A program made the position numbers and the translations under genes. 64,000 nucleotides of DNA from Gymnorhina tibicen (lineage: Eukaryota > Chordata > Aves > Passeriformes > Artamidae): NCBI GenBank assembly GCA_013399875.1, contig VXAZ01005695.1, positions 310,001 through 374,000 on the forward strand, given 5' to 3'. Positions 14,501 to 29,500 of this stretch are shown here, piece by piece (positions within the stretch are counted from its first letter, which is position 1; every line of letters begins with the position of its first letter). The notes below the pieces were generated by a model. That model saw nothing but the letters and a program-made list of their open reading frames with translations. It ran no database searches and had not been told where the DNA came from.

Positions 14501-17500
14501 ACTGTTATTTTTAACTAGCTGGATCCATAAGTTTGTAAGTAGAATGCACAACTGCACAGTTCCAGCTTTAAAACTTGAAATCCTTCCTTGCTATAAACTC
14601 GAAATAGTTTCATTCCTTTTGTCTTTTCTTGTTTATCCTCTTACTATGCTCACAAGAATATATGTCTACATTTTATATAAAAAGCCTAAATTTTTGTATT
14701 GTATTATTACACACTGTCCTTGGACTCTTAAATTGTTGTTCACAAATTTAAAAAACACCTTAATTCCCCAATATAAGCTTTTCATGCTCTTATTTGCATG
14801 CACATAAAAAAATAGCAGGCCATATATTATAAAAAGTGTACAACTTGTACACGGTCACATCACTAAACCATTTACAATAAAAGCATCAGAGTCATCAGAG
14901 ATAACAATTTTTAAATTAAAGTAAGACTTGCCTTTACATATGGGGGGCATGTGTTACTTGGACTTTTGCATTAATCTCTTACGGTTTCTGACTAGCTGAG
15001 GCTTTCTAGCAACAAGCCAAGTTCACTGCTGGTGAGCGCTCAGCGCACAGTACCTGGTACAAAACCCACTTGGAGCACACGCGCCCGTGGGCACCGCCAC
15101 GCTCTGCCTGGTGAACTCGGCGCTGATGACGGCCGGGAGGCTCCACAGCTCGCGGCTCCCGGCGCTGAAGCTCAGCGCCACGCGCCTGTCCCCGACAGGT
15201 GCCCCCGCCGCCAAGGGACCCGGCTCTGACATCAGGTCCCAGCAGGGCACGGCGCTCAGCGCCCCTCTGGAGCCTGCCCCAGCCGTGCCAACGCTGAACA
15301 CCGCACTGTCGGGCGAGTGGAAGTCCTGGAAACAGAAAAGGTGGTGGTAGCACGGCATGCCGGCTCCTAAAAGGGAGTTTATCCATGTTGGTTTTGCACA
15401 GAACGCTCTCAAGTAGCCAATGACCACAACTAACTAAAGGTTGCAGTAAGTACATTGCATTAAAGGCTATTTGGCCAAATTCTGTCCTCAGGTATAGGTT
15501 TGCAGCACAGCTATCTGGGGGTCCTGGGCAATGGGGTCTAAGGGAAGATGTCCCTGCCCATGCTGAGGGATTTGGAACTAGGTGATCTTCAAGGTCCCTT
15601 TCAACCCAAGCCTTTCTGTGATTCTGTAATTCTGTGACCTATAGTCAGCTCTCAGTAGCACAATATAGCTCTACCAAAATCAAGTTACAGTCCTGTAACA
15701 CAACTGTGTGAACAAGATCCATTTATAGTTACAAAACTAAGAATGGATTTTAGCCTCAACATTCTCTCAATTCCCCATCCCATAAGACTGCCTCAAAATG
15801 TGTGATGCACAACTGCGGATACTGATGTAAAGAAAACTAAAGCAGCAGGAAAACAATACATAAAGAGGAACTTTAAAAATTTGTTAATCTGCCAACTCTT
15901 CTAGTAAGTTTGACCCTGAGAATGCTTTCCACATATTTTACTATAAATGTAATCTTCAATAAATACGTATAAATGATTGATTAAAATATATTGACCATGC
16001 ACACATTTTGGTTCCTGCAAGCTAGTCCTTAAATATTCTGTGAGATTATTAGAAAACTGATATTCAAAATTTGATGCAGTTTATGAAATACATAAACTTC
16101 GGGCACGTCTCTAGTTCCGCAGCTTTGTTCAGAAAACTGGAATCTTCCCAAAAGGATAACAAAAAGTTTTTAGCCTGCCAGGCCAATATACCTCTTTTAC
16201 ACGCAAACTCAGTAAAAATTCTGAGAACATTTTCAACAGCTACTACGGATTACGCTGCCTATTTTACAGAAATGGCCATTAGTGCCTGAACAGATGGAGA
16301 ACAGGCAGAACTAATTCTGCAATGTGCAAGAATTTTCTGCTTGCACAGATTTCTGATCAGTTAATTACTGGAGTTGAATTTACCCAGGATTCAGTATTCT
16401 AAATGATATAAATTACTTTATCATTATTATGATATATAGTAATCTTTAGACTATTTCTGTTTTCCAAGCTCTGCTATATGCAGCTCATCTAAATAAAGAT
16501 AGAGATATAAACAACCATTTTCCACAGATGACAAACAAAAAGAGCATCTAGAGTGCTTTACCTCTTCTCCTGAGTGGGGTTTGGAAATAAAAAGCTGTGG
16601 CCTGTAATAGATTTGATATGATGTATCATTGATTATTGTTGTCTTATCTTCTATCTGTAGAATTTGTATACCTTGTCGAACCATGGAAGAAATGCAGAAT
16701 TCACACAACTGTAAGATAATGAAAATTGTGATAAAGTCACACAAAACCACAAAAGGTTGTGAAATGTAGCAATAGAACTGCTGTTTTCTTTCTAATCACA
16801 GAAATCCTCTCCATATTCATGCACTTCATAATTGGAGCCACATCACACACTTTTGAAGTTGCATCTGTCAATGTTATTCAAACAAGATTGAGAATTCATT
16901 AATTCTTTTTCCAGGAGAAATTGTATTATCTTTATGGGTTGCACAGTATGTTTTTGGCAATCTAATTCTTTAAATTATATTTCATACATTGTTTATACTC
17001 TCTTTATGTTGGACATATATTAACATAATGAGAGAGAAGCCTTCACACTGCATACATTTGATTGTTTTATCTGCTATATGACTTTGTTTTTACATGATAA
17101 AGTTACAAATCATTATAATTTTCTTCTAACCTTTTGATGACCTGGAAAAGCACCAAGTTTAATTTCAGCTTCAACAAAACCTTCTTCATCCAACGTTACT
17201 ACCTCCCCATTATCGGCATCCTTCCATCTTGGGGAGGTCACATTATGAACCAGTTTAATTGCCACTGATTTGTGCACAGTATTAGTGTTTGCCCAGTATA
17301 TTCCAACCTGAAAAGCTTCCTGCAAGTGAAAAAATGACTGATTACCAGTTGTTGACAATTTGATACCCTTCTACGACACTTCTAAATGCAGTTTCCAGTG
17401 AGCAGTGAATATAATTTCCTGCCTTTCTCCCTCTGATCCTTTCTGTGTGCTACAAGGATAGGTGAAACCACAAGGTGGATAAGGAAGTGATCCTCACGGG

Positions 17501-20500
17501 GGATCAAGGCCATAGTCTACACTGAGATGTGTTGCTAGGCAGACCTTTTGTTTATCAACAGACAAACGTGGGGGGAAAAAGATGACAAAATAAACAGGAA
17601 GTATCAGATTGTTCAATTGGAATTGACAAGCTGCTATGTCAAATCATTTTAATTATTTCAATATTAAAGAATATCAGAGTTATAATAAAAAAAAAATGTG
17701 CATGGCCAAGATAGGTGGGAAGACCAGTTACACAAAACTCTGAATTAAGGAAGGCAGACATTCTAAAAAATCTTCCTATATTGTAATTCATCCTATGTCA
17801 TTATCAACTTTTCTTGGTAACATTAAAAGCTATGAAATAACATAACATAAAGCATTCTCAAACCAAACATTCCTTTCAGGCTGTCAACTTTGCTACTGTA
17901 ATCAACAATTTCCCAAGTGACATGTTGGCACAGTACGGGCCGAACTTTTTACTTGGCCTTTACAGCAATTTTCATGGGCTGCTACATTATACCCATGTTG
18001 TGGATTCTTTGACTGAACTGAGAGGAAAGGGAGAAGGCTGCTGATGGAATGAAGGCCTTCTTCCTACAGTGTCTTGCAGTCAATTTTTAACTATGCATCT
18101 TTAGGATGTTGTTTTTCAAACATTGCCACCAAGTATGTTGTACTACCCAGTCGGTGACTCAGTCAGTGTGGTAAATTCCTATTGTTATTGCTACTCCTCA
18201 TTATATGACTAACAGACAAACAGACACAGGGACTGGAAAGTGGGAATCAACTGGAGTAATAACCATTCTTCAGAATCAGGGTGTTTAGCAGAACTGTGCC
18301 TACTAATGTGAATGGCAAAGTTACCTTGAAGTTGGGAGGTATAATTACTTTCCCACTAGGTACTTGAAGAACAATCTTCTCTCCTTCAAACAGCCAGAGG
18401 TCCCACTTGGACTGATTGATAAGCAATGCCCAAGGCAGGAGTTCAATCAGCAGAGTTTTAACACATGGTTTCCACACTGACAGCTTTACCCGCATTGGAC
18501 TATCCCACTGGGAGAGCTGTTCATTGCTGTCAAAAACAAATAAGCAAAAACATGAAGTCAAAGGAATAATGAATTCAAGATGACAAATGATAAGGTGACA
18601 AATTTTCAGAAATTTGCAAGGCTTTCCTGGTTGTGAAGTAGAAAAACTTCTCTTCTTGCCTTATCGTTCTGGAACACACCGAGGTGCTGTCAGAAAGATC
18701 TAGATACGTGTAGGCTATAAAGGCGTATTTTTAACTCCACAAGCTCAACCTAAATTTAGTCAATTAATAAATGTTTTAACAAAGTAACCACTGTTCTTCA
18801 GAACTAAACTTGTGACTTTTGTAGTCATCAAATCACATTTCCTTTTTTTCCCCAACAACTACTTCTACAGCAACTCCCTGTTTCTGTACTGAAACAAACA
18901 GCAGCTGAATAAACAACAGCCCCTAGAGCTGCAGTAAAGAAAGTGCATTCACAAAAAAATGCTTCCATTTTTTAAAAATCCGTACTGATGCAATCTTCTC
19001 AGTGTAAACAAGGGCAGCCCCAAGGCTGACCTCATTATTTTCCCCACCTGCCACAGATTCTGCAGTTTACATGCAGGAATCATGTAATTGCTGAAAATAC
19101 ACTCAATGTGCAGCACATATAGGCTTCCAGAATGTGATTTCAGTTTATTTGGAAATGCAATGCAACAGTCATGAAGAAGGTTTAGCCAGGAATTACCTGT
19201 CTGAATCCTTCCTATTATAAGGCCACGCAGGCTGCGGAGGACTGGCGGTGCCATAGAACTCGGAGAGCACTTGGCTGACATTGCCACCTGGATGGAATTT
19301 AGTCGCTATATGTTTAATCAGAGTAGTTGAGATAGGGACTGCACACTCTGATGGATCATCTTCCTCCCTGTCATTGAAAACACACCCAGTCACACAACAA
19401 GATCAAGCATTAGCATTAACATTTTCTCTAATGAGGCTTCCCAAGTGTACTCTGCAGCAAGAACACTCTCAAGGTAATTGTGGATGAATCAAGTTATGAT
19501 GTCCAACAGGTTCCTGAGAATTTACTGACATGCATGGATTTATGACACTGTAATGACCCTAAAAACTCTTCAGTATTCTCAAAAAAGCATTTCAAGATCA
19601 TTCAGGAATTTATTTTTTAAAACACAAGAATGTGGACTGCTTAATCAAACAAATGGCAGTGTGCTTAGAATAGTTATACCAAATTTAATATTTCCTGTGA
19701 TATCATTTCAGGCTACGTACGCTTGTTCTGTCATATCCCCTCTGCGCATGGCACACTTTTGGAAAAAGTCCAGAAGAACTTCAAGTGTAAATTATTCATT
19801 CTTTTCCATACAAATGAACCATTTTCAAGGAAAATGAGTATTTTACCTGGCTTGAAAAGTCAGGTGGTGTGTAAGATCCGGTTCTATATTTTGCAGTGCT
19901 TTCTCTTGTCCTTTCCCTGGAATCACTTGCGTTTCATTCAGTCCCAGACTTCTTTTCTCTATATGTATGATAATAGGGTCTGGAAGATGGCTCCTTACAA
20001 TGAAAAGAGGGCTGAAAACAATCTATAAAAAAAAAAAGAATACACCAATTTAAAGCCAATTTTATTTCAGTATTACAACTGTCAAAACAAACTATTGATA
20101 AATCTTTACAGTGGGTCATTCTGACCTTAATTTATTATATGACATGTAAGGCATAAACGTTTAGATTTCAGAGACATCAAATGTACTTACCAATCGCTGT
20201 TGCACATGCGAATTGGGCTCTAAAGTCAAAATTGTGCACCACACATATGTAATTGAACTCTTTGAAGATGGTACCTGTTTGCAGAAAGATCAGCATTACA
20301 CGAACATTATTTCAGGATGATAACATTCACTATTTCATTATATCAAATAGAGGTCTAAATGCGAAGTACTCAGTTCTCTCAGACATTTTTAATGCTCTAT
20401 TCCATATATCCATTTGTAGTCATATCATACCTGAATGACAGTGCTGTGTTCTGTGTGTTTAGAACTTAGACATACATCTTGGGACCAGTCTTCATCTCCT

Positions 20501-23500
20501 GTAGATTTCACGCTCAACTCAGTGAGCTCATTGTTTTCTAGGATATATGAAGGCAATTTCTGCTTGGCTGCAAGGCAGTTGATGTGCTCTTTAACAACAG
20601 CCTGTCCATCTTGACTAATGTAATGCTGAACCACTTTCAGTTCAATACTTTCAGAAAGGTAACTACAGACTGTCTGTCTTCCACAGATTAGGATCTAAAA
20701 CACACAAAAAATACAGCTTATATGTAAACACTTGTGAAAAAAAAAAGTCAAAATTGAATTAGAGAGTGAAAACCTGTAGAAGAATAATCTCCCTACTTTA
20801 GGTTTTCCCAAGCACTGCTGAAGGCAGTGACTGGTAAAACATTATTTTTGTTGGCCAAATGTATGTGCAATTTCATAGAAATCTAGGCATCCAAATGCTT
20901 GAAATATTGCTAAGGCAGTATCCAGGCTTGAAAGAAACATGTAACATATCCACTTTCCTTCCCACTGAACTCAGCAGTACTGCCCACAGATGACAGTTCT
21001 GGTTTGGATTTTAAGAGTTCTGTGATGGTCTCTGAATGTTGAGACATTTCTGAGCAGTCACAGGGATGTACTTCAGAAAGGTAGAATACTGGTATCTCAC
21101 ATTTCCATCACAAACCAATAATCCAGACCTTTCACAGTATGTCTGCTGTTTTAAAGCTTATAATTTCATTAAATGACTGTAACGTGTTTCTGTATTTAAG
21201 TGCACCCACCTAGAAAATGACCAAATTAGACTCAGCGTTGTTGCTGTCCATCATGCACGAATTGTTTATTGTAGAAATATATCTGACTTTTTCCAAGCTA
21301 TACCAGGGAACACCATTCCACGTGTATCCCCTGTACAACCATCATCATTTCTTTTCTCATGAATGAGGGCACACACCACAGCTACAGCTCACCAAGCAAA
21401 ATCTCAGCAGGGCTTTCAGTGACACCAGGCACTGCTCCTGTCTGGTCAGCTGTGCTGTGGTGCTGTGCAGCACAAGGCGCTCTGCCACATCCATGAGCTG
21501 AGCATGTTCTGTCCACCACATGCTCTGGCTTCTGCCAATGCAGGCAGAACGGCTGCAGTGTTATTACACGTCTCTTTACAAAGATAGTTAATGGAAAGTT
21601 ACTGCACAGCAGCTCATTTTCAAATGTTAATTTGGTAATTCTTTCTCTTTAAAAAATATGTAGTCCTGAATTACAACCCAGAATATATTATGAATAGTTT
21701 CTTAAAAAAAATTAAGAAAAAAATCTGTTTCTCAAGAGCTTAAAACATGTAAGAGATTACATGTTAGTGTAACTTAGCACTTAAAACATGTAAGTGTAAC
21801 TTAGCACTGTCAGAACCCATGAACCATGCAAAAGGATGTTTACAGGAGCATATAAAATACGTGTTGGTAACTGAGCTTTTAAATGCTAAGATCGACACTG
21901 AAGTGAAGAAAAAAGTTGTAAAAATTCCCCAAAACAGCCACAAAAGACTGCTATACTTGTTTTTTGCAGACCCCGTAGGAGAGAATAAATAACAAAGTGA
22001 CTAATTCACGAATAAGCAACAGTTTAAATTACTCATGCTACTTTTTCCTAACTGGATCAAATCCTTACTTGCTTCTGCACTCCACTGAGCTGCTGAACCT
22101 TGATAATAAGCGACGCTGTCCGGCCCTTGTACTGAATGGTGCGAATAAAAGTCCCTGTATTGTCCACACTGAATGGCTCAGACCACCGCCAGTTTCCCCA
22201 GCCTTCAATACAGATGTGTAACAGCTGGAAAGAAAGAAATTACTACTTCAATACATAACCAGGAAAAAAAGTGCCTTGCAGTAGGATATAAATTCCCATG
22301 GCAGAGAAATACTCTTGGTCTGAAATCTCAGCAATGCTAAGCACACCAGTTGTCTGAATGATCCATTCAGTCTGTAATTCTGTGACTTCAGACACAATCA
22401 GAAGAAGCAACAATACCATAAAATGACTCTGAATCATGCATTTCTATAAATTACCTGCTTTAACAGTATATTTAACATCAAGGCACACAGCTGTTCAGAA
22501 AAAGAGGGCAAGTAGACTAGAGACCATAAAACAGGAAATAAGAGATTTTCTTCACTGCTTTTGAAATTGTTCTAGAAACCCATTCCATTACCAGCAAGGT
22601 GATATGGAACGCAGGTCCATGCCAGATTTTTTGCCTTTAGAATACGACAGAAAATTCCAAGTACCCTTCCCTTCAAAATAAAGAAGGACTTGTATAGCTT
22701 GCATTTATGTGTGTGTTAAATGCAGAATGTGGTATATTGCTGAGAGATGGGAAACATTTCATTTCTTACACAAATGTGGTGGTAAGTTCAAGCTTGACTG
22801 CATGAGAAGAAATTTAACTGCATAATTATACTCCCTATGTGATTTATTCCGGAAAAGGAGTGGCTTTTTTCCAGTTTAACTTAAATCACTTCCAGAGCAA
22901 TAGAGTCTTTCATCATTTGAAGAGCCTTTCATCCATTTACCCACCATACGCACTTACCTCTGTCCCATGGAGATTCTTTAAGCCAGAGTAGTGAAAATTG
23001 GTACTGTTCCATGTAGGTCAATGAAGTTACATAAATTTACACCAGCTGAAGATCTGGCTATTTAGCTCTGTATAGATCTTTTGTGGCTGTGCAAACTTAA
23101 GGATGTGAGTTATATATAAGGGATCAAAGCAATAAGCATTCTGGGTAAAATTTATTCTTTGCAGAGGGCCAGCACAGAGCCTAAGCATCACTTAAGTTCT
23201 TTAAAACAGTCATATGAAGGCCTTGTGGGAATTCTCTCTTGAGGGTTGAATTTCACTCTGATTTTGGACATCTGTCATTAATTAATTTAAGTAATTGAGA
23301 ACAGGATCAGGCCCAAAGATTGATTATTTACACTAGCAAAAACTGAAACTTGTAAATACTGTGTTCTTCCATGATTTGTTTCCAGAAAGATACAGCATTC
23401 ACCATGGGTCTGGTCAGTTGGACTTAGTGAAGGGCTGGATGTTGGGTTTTCCTTCACTGTTTTAAGAAACAACCACAGCAATAACTTTCAAAGATATTAT

Positions 23501-26500
23501 AACTCAGTAGCCTGTTTGCAATTTGTGGTATCCTCAGCACAAGTAACACACAGAACAATAACATCCATTCAGTGGGTGGCTTTTGAATTTGCAAGAGTGA
23601 TGACTTGCATTCAGATTTAAATGAGTTTTATGCTGGAAGCACAAAGGCTGATACGTGCCCGTGTGTGCAAGGATAGGATCTGCATGTGCACACGTGTGGG
23701 CACAGCTTTATATTCAAGGTTATGCTGAGGGAGGCTATACACTAGGATAGTAACACTCATAAACAAACATGTCACTTTGATTCTGAAGTATTAGTTACAG
23801 AAAAGGAAAAAGAAAACAACAAAAAAATCCAATTGCAGTGGCTGGAATCCATTCAGTTTCTTACAGAGGCAGCTGGGAATAAATCTCATCACATATGAAA
23901 ATTAAGAGAAACAAGAAAACTGTTTACTTTGGAGAGAATGGTAGCTGGAAATGACAGCCAAATAATGAGAAAAGGTACTTAAGCGGTCAGTCTCAGCTAG
24001 CAGGCCCACAAAATACTGTGTGCTCCAAAGAAAGATGTCATGTAAATGCCATAACTGATGATTAGTAATTGCATGTAGCTACAACATTAGGATGTCTCCC
24101 ACCCTGTATAAACAGCTTTGCTCACGAGTTGAATGTTCCCAAGGAATATGCTGTCAGCTTTCCCTGAGCAGTCATTAGCTCCCAAATGCTGCCTTACTAA
24201 TTTTCCTTGTAGCACAACGATTAGTCTGCATTTAACTTCAAGGTTCAGAAAGAAAAATAAAGAAAAGCTATTATCATATATTGGCATTTTCTTATTTTAC
24301 AAACATACAATTTGCATACTGGTCAACGCGAAGGATATAGCCTTCATAATTTACTTTAAAGATATCGAATATATTTGTATGAATGACCTAACAGTACAAG
24401 AATGGGTACTGTATAAGTTTAATTTTGAGCCAAGAAACATGCATTCCCTGAAAACAAAAAAGGATCTCTGGATGATTAATTTATTTAAATGTGAGATTTC
24501 TGGAAAAGATGGCTAGAAATAATCAGCAAATGACACTAAGTAATGCAGAGATTATATGGCAGGAAATAAAAATGGAAGTGATTTTAGAGAACTAAGTAAT
24601 CAGACATTAGCATTATTTTAGCAGAATGCAGATTTACAGATTCACAGAATTTTTTAAATTGGAAGGGACTCACAAGGATCATCAAGTCCTGCTCTTAAGT
24701 GAATGGCCCATACGGGGATTGAACCCACAACCTTGGTGTTATCAGCACCTCCCTCTGACCGCACAGGTATCAAAATCACCTGACACTACAGATTCACAGT
24801 AATTGCCATTAACTCCCTTTCATTTAGCAAGCTTTACGTTAATTCTAAGAATTTACTAGACACTCTGTTCAAAAAAAGTTCAACAAATATAGCGAGGTAT
24901 GGGACATATATTAGGAGAAAAGAGAACTCATTGCATAAAGGTACAAAAAAATGGACTTCAAAGCACTCTAACAAATACAATCCAGTGATAATGAAAATTT
25001 GTAGCTTAGAGAGAATTTAAACAGGCTATCTATTGTATATGTGAAGATAGGCACTCATTCATGTAAATACTTGATTTCTGCATTTTCTGTCAGGGAAATA
25101 TACCAGCAGATAGCCCAGAGAGTTTTGTTTTGACTAGACTTGGCTGGGGTTTGGATTTGCAATTCTTAGCCATTATGGATTTCTGTTTTGAGAGGAACAG
25201 AAATTACTTCAAGGGAGGCAGACTAAAATGAAGCTGCTCCTACTGGAGCAAATGGCTAGAAAAGCTTTATCTTTAAATAAAGAATATCTTTATCATGCCT
25301 GTTCACAGAATGTTTCTCTGTGCTCCTCAAAATTTACTTAGGTTTTCAGCTAGATGTGTGAGTGAAGGATATGATCTGAGTAAATAAAGCTGAGTGTCAT
25401 ATGACAAGGCATGAGGACTAAAATGGGGGATTAAAAGTGAGACTAAGAAGGGAGCCTGTCCAGAAAAGGCATCAATTTCCAGCTGTATAAGTAATTTAAA
25501 GCTTGAGCCCTCAAAATGCTTAGTGATGCAAATTTGATTTCTACTTTGCTTGTAGAATCACCAGATTTAACTTGGTTTCACCAAGGTTTTTTAGATTGTA
25601 TTTGCCTTCTAAGTAAAACTAGAAAATGTTTTTTTAGGGGGAACAAGGGTAATTGCTATGAACTCTGAGAGCTTGGGAAGAATCAAGTGAGGACCTGGTT
25701 AATGGTGTGGAAGCAATTGTTATTTTAAAAGATAGAAGATAGTAAAATAAAAGCTGTGATAATGCAGCAGCGTGGAAGAAATGTAGCTCTGGAGATGGGA
25801 GCTGAATTCTAAGACTTGAAGCTAAAGAAATTTTTAATTGAAAAATTAAAGGAGAAGCTGGATTTGTATTTTTTACTGTGTTTTCAAAACACAAGGTGGC
25901 TCTTGACTAGGATTAGGATTTACAACAATAAAACCAACTAGCATTTGGAAAAACAGTGAATGAAATATTTGTTCTGCACATTATCAGCTGCAGTGGCCAC
26001 CAAAACAGCTTGAATTTCACTTCGACTTCATTTTCTCATGTGACCTGGGAGATATGGCCAGTTCCATGCCATCTGCCCTTGTAAGACAGAAAGCCAGGAC
26101 AGATCATGGAAAAAGGCAATTTCCATCACCCCCATGCTGGCTAGTAGAAAAAAAGTCACACTTGACAGATAAATTCTGACCCTGGGGGCTCCTGGAGATG
26201 TTGAGAGAACTTCAACATAACCTGCAAAGCATACCTCAACCTCACAGATACAAACTGACTGTACACACTGCAGAAGAGTCTTTTGGTTAAGGAACAGTAA
26301 CCAAATTATGAGGGTTCATGGATAACATTAATCCTTATCTGCCCCAGATATTATCTAGAAATTCAATTACATGTAATATAGTATAAGCAGTAGAATGCAG
26401 GACCCCCAAAAAGAGCAATAGTACTCTTCTCACTACTTGAACAGTGTAAAATAACATACAACTTTTTTTGCCTGATGTTGTTCTCTCAATGACCTGGGGA

Positions 26501-29500
26501 GGATTACATAAAGTACAAGAGATTGTTCAGAGAACCTGTAACATTCCTGAATAGTAAAATGGGAAAATATCCCAATACCAACTGATACTTAAGTTACAGT
26601 TCCTAACTTTGAACCCACAGAGTACTGCATATAATTTTACACATTATATAACCCAATATTTGAAAGAACTGCAACTTGGAAATAAATAACAATGAATTGT
26701 GATCCTGCTGGATGTGCAACATGAATCAAAATTTGGCTGCAGTCTTTTTTTTGTAGGAGAATGAGGAGGAGGTTCTTAAACAGCAAATTCAGTATTTGTA
26801 AAACTACAGTAGCCTTTAAAACGTTATGTTTATAAAATTTAGAATTTGTGTTCACAGACACACTATTTAAAGTAAGAAAAATTTTAAATGTGTTCCAGTG
26901 AAGGTATAAATAACATACGAACCAGTACTAGTATCTACTCAAGACTTTGTGAGTGTATGGTCAGAAAAGTGATATTTTCCCTCAAATTCCATATAGGTAG
27001 CAATTAAATTACAGAGTTTCAGGCATATTTACTTACTTTGATAAGAAATAAATATATTTTATTTATAACCACATTCTCATTGATGTCATTGCCCAATTCA
27101 ACATAGGAACTGATTTTTATCCATTTTATCTGCTGCTTCAAGTTAAAGATGATGAGAAGTGAAAATGGGTAACTGTTACTGTAACCCTGGAAGGAGACTG
27201 CAGAAAGGTTTGAGAGCTGCTACTTCTAGAAACTTCTATGCAACATTATGATTTGCATAGAAAGCAAACAAATGAACTTAAATCCATCACTCTGTGCTTC
27301 CTCGGAGGACTCTGCTGAAGCTTGAGCGTGGGGAAAACAACTAGTTATAACTAGCGTGTTATAGACAACTTCTGCTGGCTGTTTATAAGCAAACAATCTC
27401 TGCAGAATACATTCAGGGGACTCTCACATGTATCTGGTTTTTACATTTGCTGTGATCCCTAGTGGGACCCTCCAATTGCCTACTGTCTTGCAAGACAGAA
27501 TTCCTTAACTCTGAGTAAGTCACTAGGAAGATCTGATCTCTTCTAACTTCAGAGCTTCACCCTATGTATCATATGCTCCAGTTCATCTAAAAAACACAGC
27601 TGCCTTGGAGACAAACATGACTTTTGATGTAACTGGGGCCCATCCCACAAAACAATGTGAAGATCAAGATAAGGAGTGCAGACTGGATCCAACAATAATG
27701 TAGGAGCCAGTGTTGTCTGTAGAGCACAGGAATGATATATCTTCTCTTCCTTTTTAATGATATCTTACAGACCTCTAACTTTCATTAAAATCTGCAAAAG
27801 GAACTCGCAAAATCTGGCAGCTTCAGATAGAATTGCTTCAAGCCTCGAATATCATCAGTTTTGGACCTACCCCAACTCTGAAAGGGACTATATCGTTGGG
27901 GGTGTCTTATCCCTAAGGGGGGCCAAAACCTCATGAAATCTGAGGAAAATGTGGGGGATGGAGCAGTGTAGAAGAGTGAGCATCAGACCCCAGACTTATT
28001 ACTGAAATATTACCCAAACTAGCGAGACTTGCGGGAACCAGAGTGCAAGTTAAAAGGGAAAGGTTAGGTTCCCTGAAATGTAAGGGATCCAGGCAGGGAA
28101 AAAACGAAGGAAGCAAGGAGCTTTAAGTTAAGCCAAACAGTTGGAGGGACACCATCAAGAGCTGATCAATCCAAATCCTTGGTGTGCTATAGCTGTTTTC
28201 GTAACATTAAAAAGTTGAAATTTTTTAAATTATAGCCTATAGTTTCATTAATAATAAAATTAATTCTAAATATAAATAAAGCATTATAAAAATACCTGCT
28301 AAAAATATTTTTGGTGTATATATATTTAATTGTGTTAAATAATTTAAAAGGGCAATTACCGCATCTCTATGCTTAATTAGCAAAAGAAAAATGGAGAATT
28401 TTATTGATGTGAATGTAAAAGAAACACAATCCTTTTAAAACTATTTATTTTCATTTAACTGAACTGCCTTGCCATACTAAAAAAACATTTTGCAGAGGTT
28501 AAATAAAGTATTTCATGGCAACCGCTTCTTCTTAGTGCCTGTGTAACAAGAAACATGAGCCAGCCAAAGTTGTGCAAGTTGGTTTTCTTTCCCAGTAAGA
28601 GAATGTGGTATCTAAGACCTCGTCCTAACTCATTTTATCCCCAAGAGTAAGTCAAGTAAGTCAAGTATGAACTAATGCCTGAAGGGAAGTCCCTGACTCC
28701 AGAAGTATGGATTATTTCACATTTATCTTACAATCTGCTCTCAGAGTTCTTAAAATTCACTAACTTGGCAAGTCAGGAATTATCATGAGAAATGAAATAA
28801 TTTCATAACTATGAAGTCATCTAGCATTCCATGAATATGACACTCAGAGGGTTTGTCCTTGCTTGGGCATTATTCTGACCTTTGGATAACAAGCTGCGAG
28901 ATAGTTTTGCATGGAAACAACTAGAAAAGTGCCATAGTATAACAGGGACAACCTGATGTCTTGATTGAGTTGTTGTTTTCATTTCAAGGATTTGTATTAA
29001 TCATTAAAAAAATGTACACGACAACATTTGTAATAATATTTAAACAAACTTGTTTTGTATGATTTCAAATGACAAAGGATTGTACAGTTTAGATGAACTG
29101 CCATTCTGAAGCATGCTTTATTTACAGTGACTGGTATTGGCACTAACCAAATGAATAAGCTTATAGGGCAATGCCAAGGTTCTCTCTTTACAAGAGCTTT
29201 GTAAAGAAAATTTGTTTCTATCTCAACAGTGTGTAGAAAGCCTGTGCTTCCATATAGGTTCAGTGAAATTACCTCAGTGCTGTTTTTTAGTCTCTAAATT
29301 TCCCAGCAAGACATGGCTGTTTAAAAACGTTAAGAGAGCAGAAATCATCTTGAAATTATTCCAAAAGTTGGGACAAGGGAGGTATAACCTCCCTACTAGA
29401 AGAGCCTGCTGGCCAGCAGTGTGGCTGAGTCAGGGGTGAGCTGTTAGCTTTGCTATCTCCTGGGACATGGGAATCCATCATGACACTCCTGACTTTCTAT

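Noticed and set aside
15006..15455. 149-codon alternative minus-strand frame and plus-strand frames over exon w15
   Set aside because: Open only because of high GC content. The spliced VPS13B frame in the same place matches both neighbouring exons in phase.
22310..22400. Possible CR1 tail (CTGTAATTCTGTGAC)
   Set aside because: Only a short match to the CR1 terminal repeat without the upstream diagnostic sequence.
24133..24516. 127-codon plus-strand open frame
   Set aside because: AT-rich composition, no recognisable motif or splice-consistent edges; expected by chance in 64 kb.
24700..24770. Possible tRNA-Ile gene
   Set aside because: Only the 3' half is tRNA-like and it runs straight into a CR1-like tail; it is a SINE.
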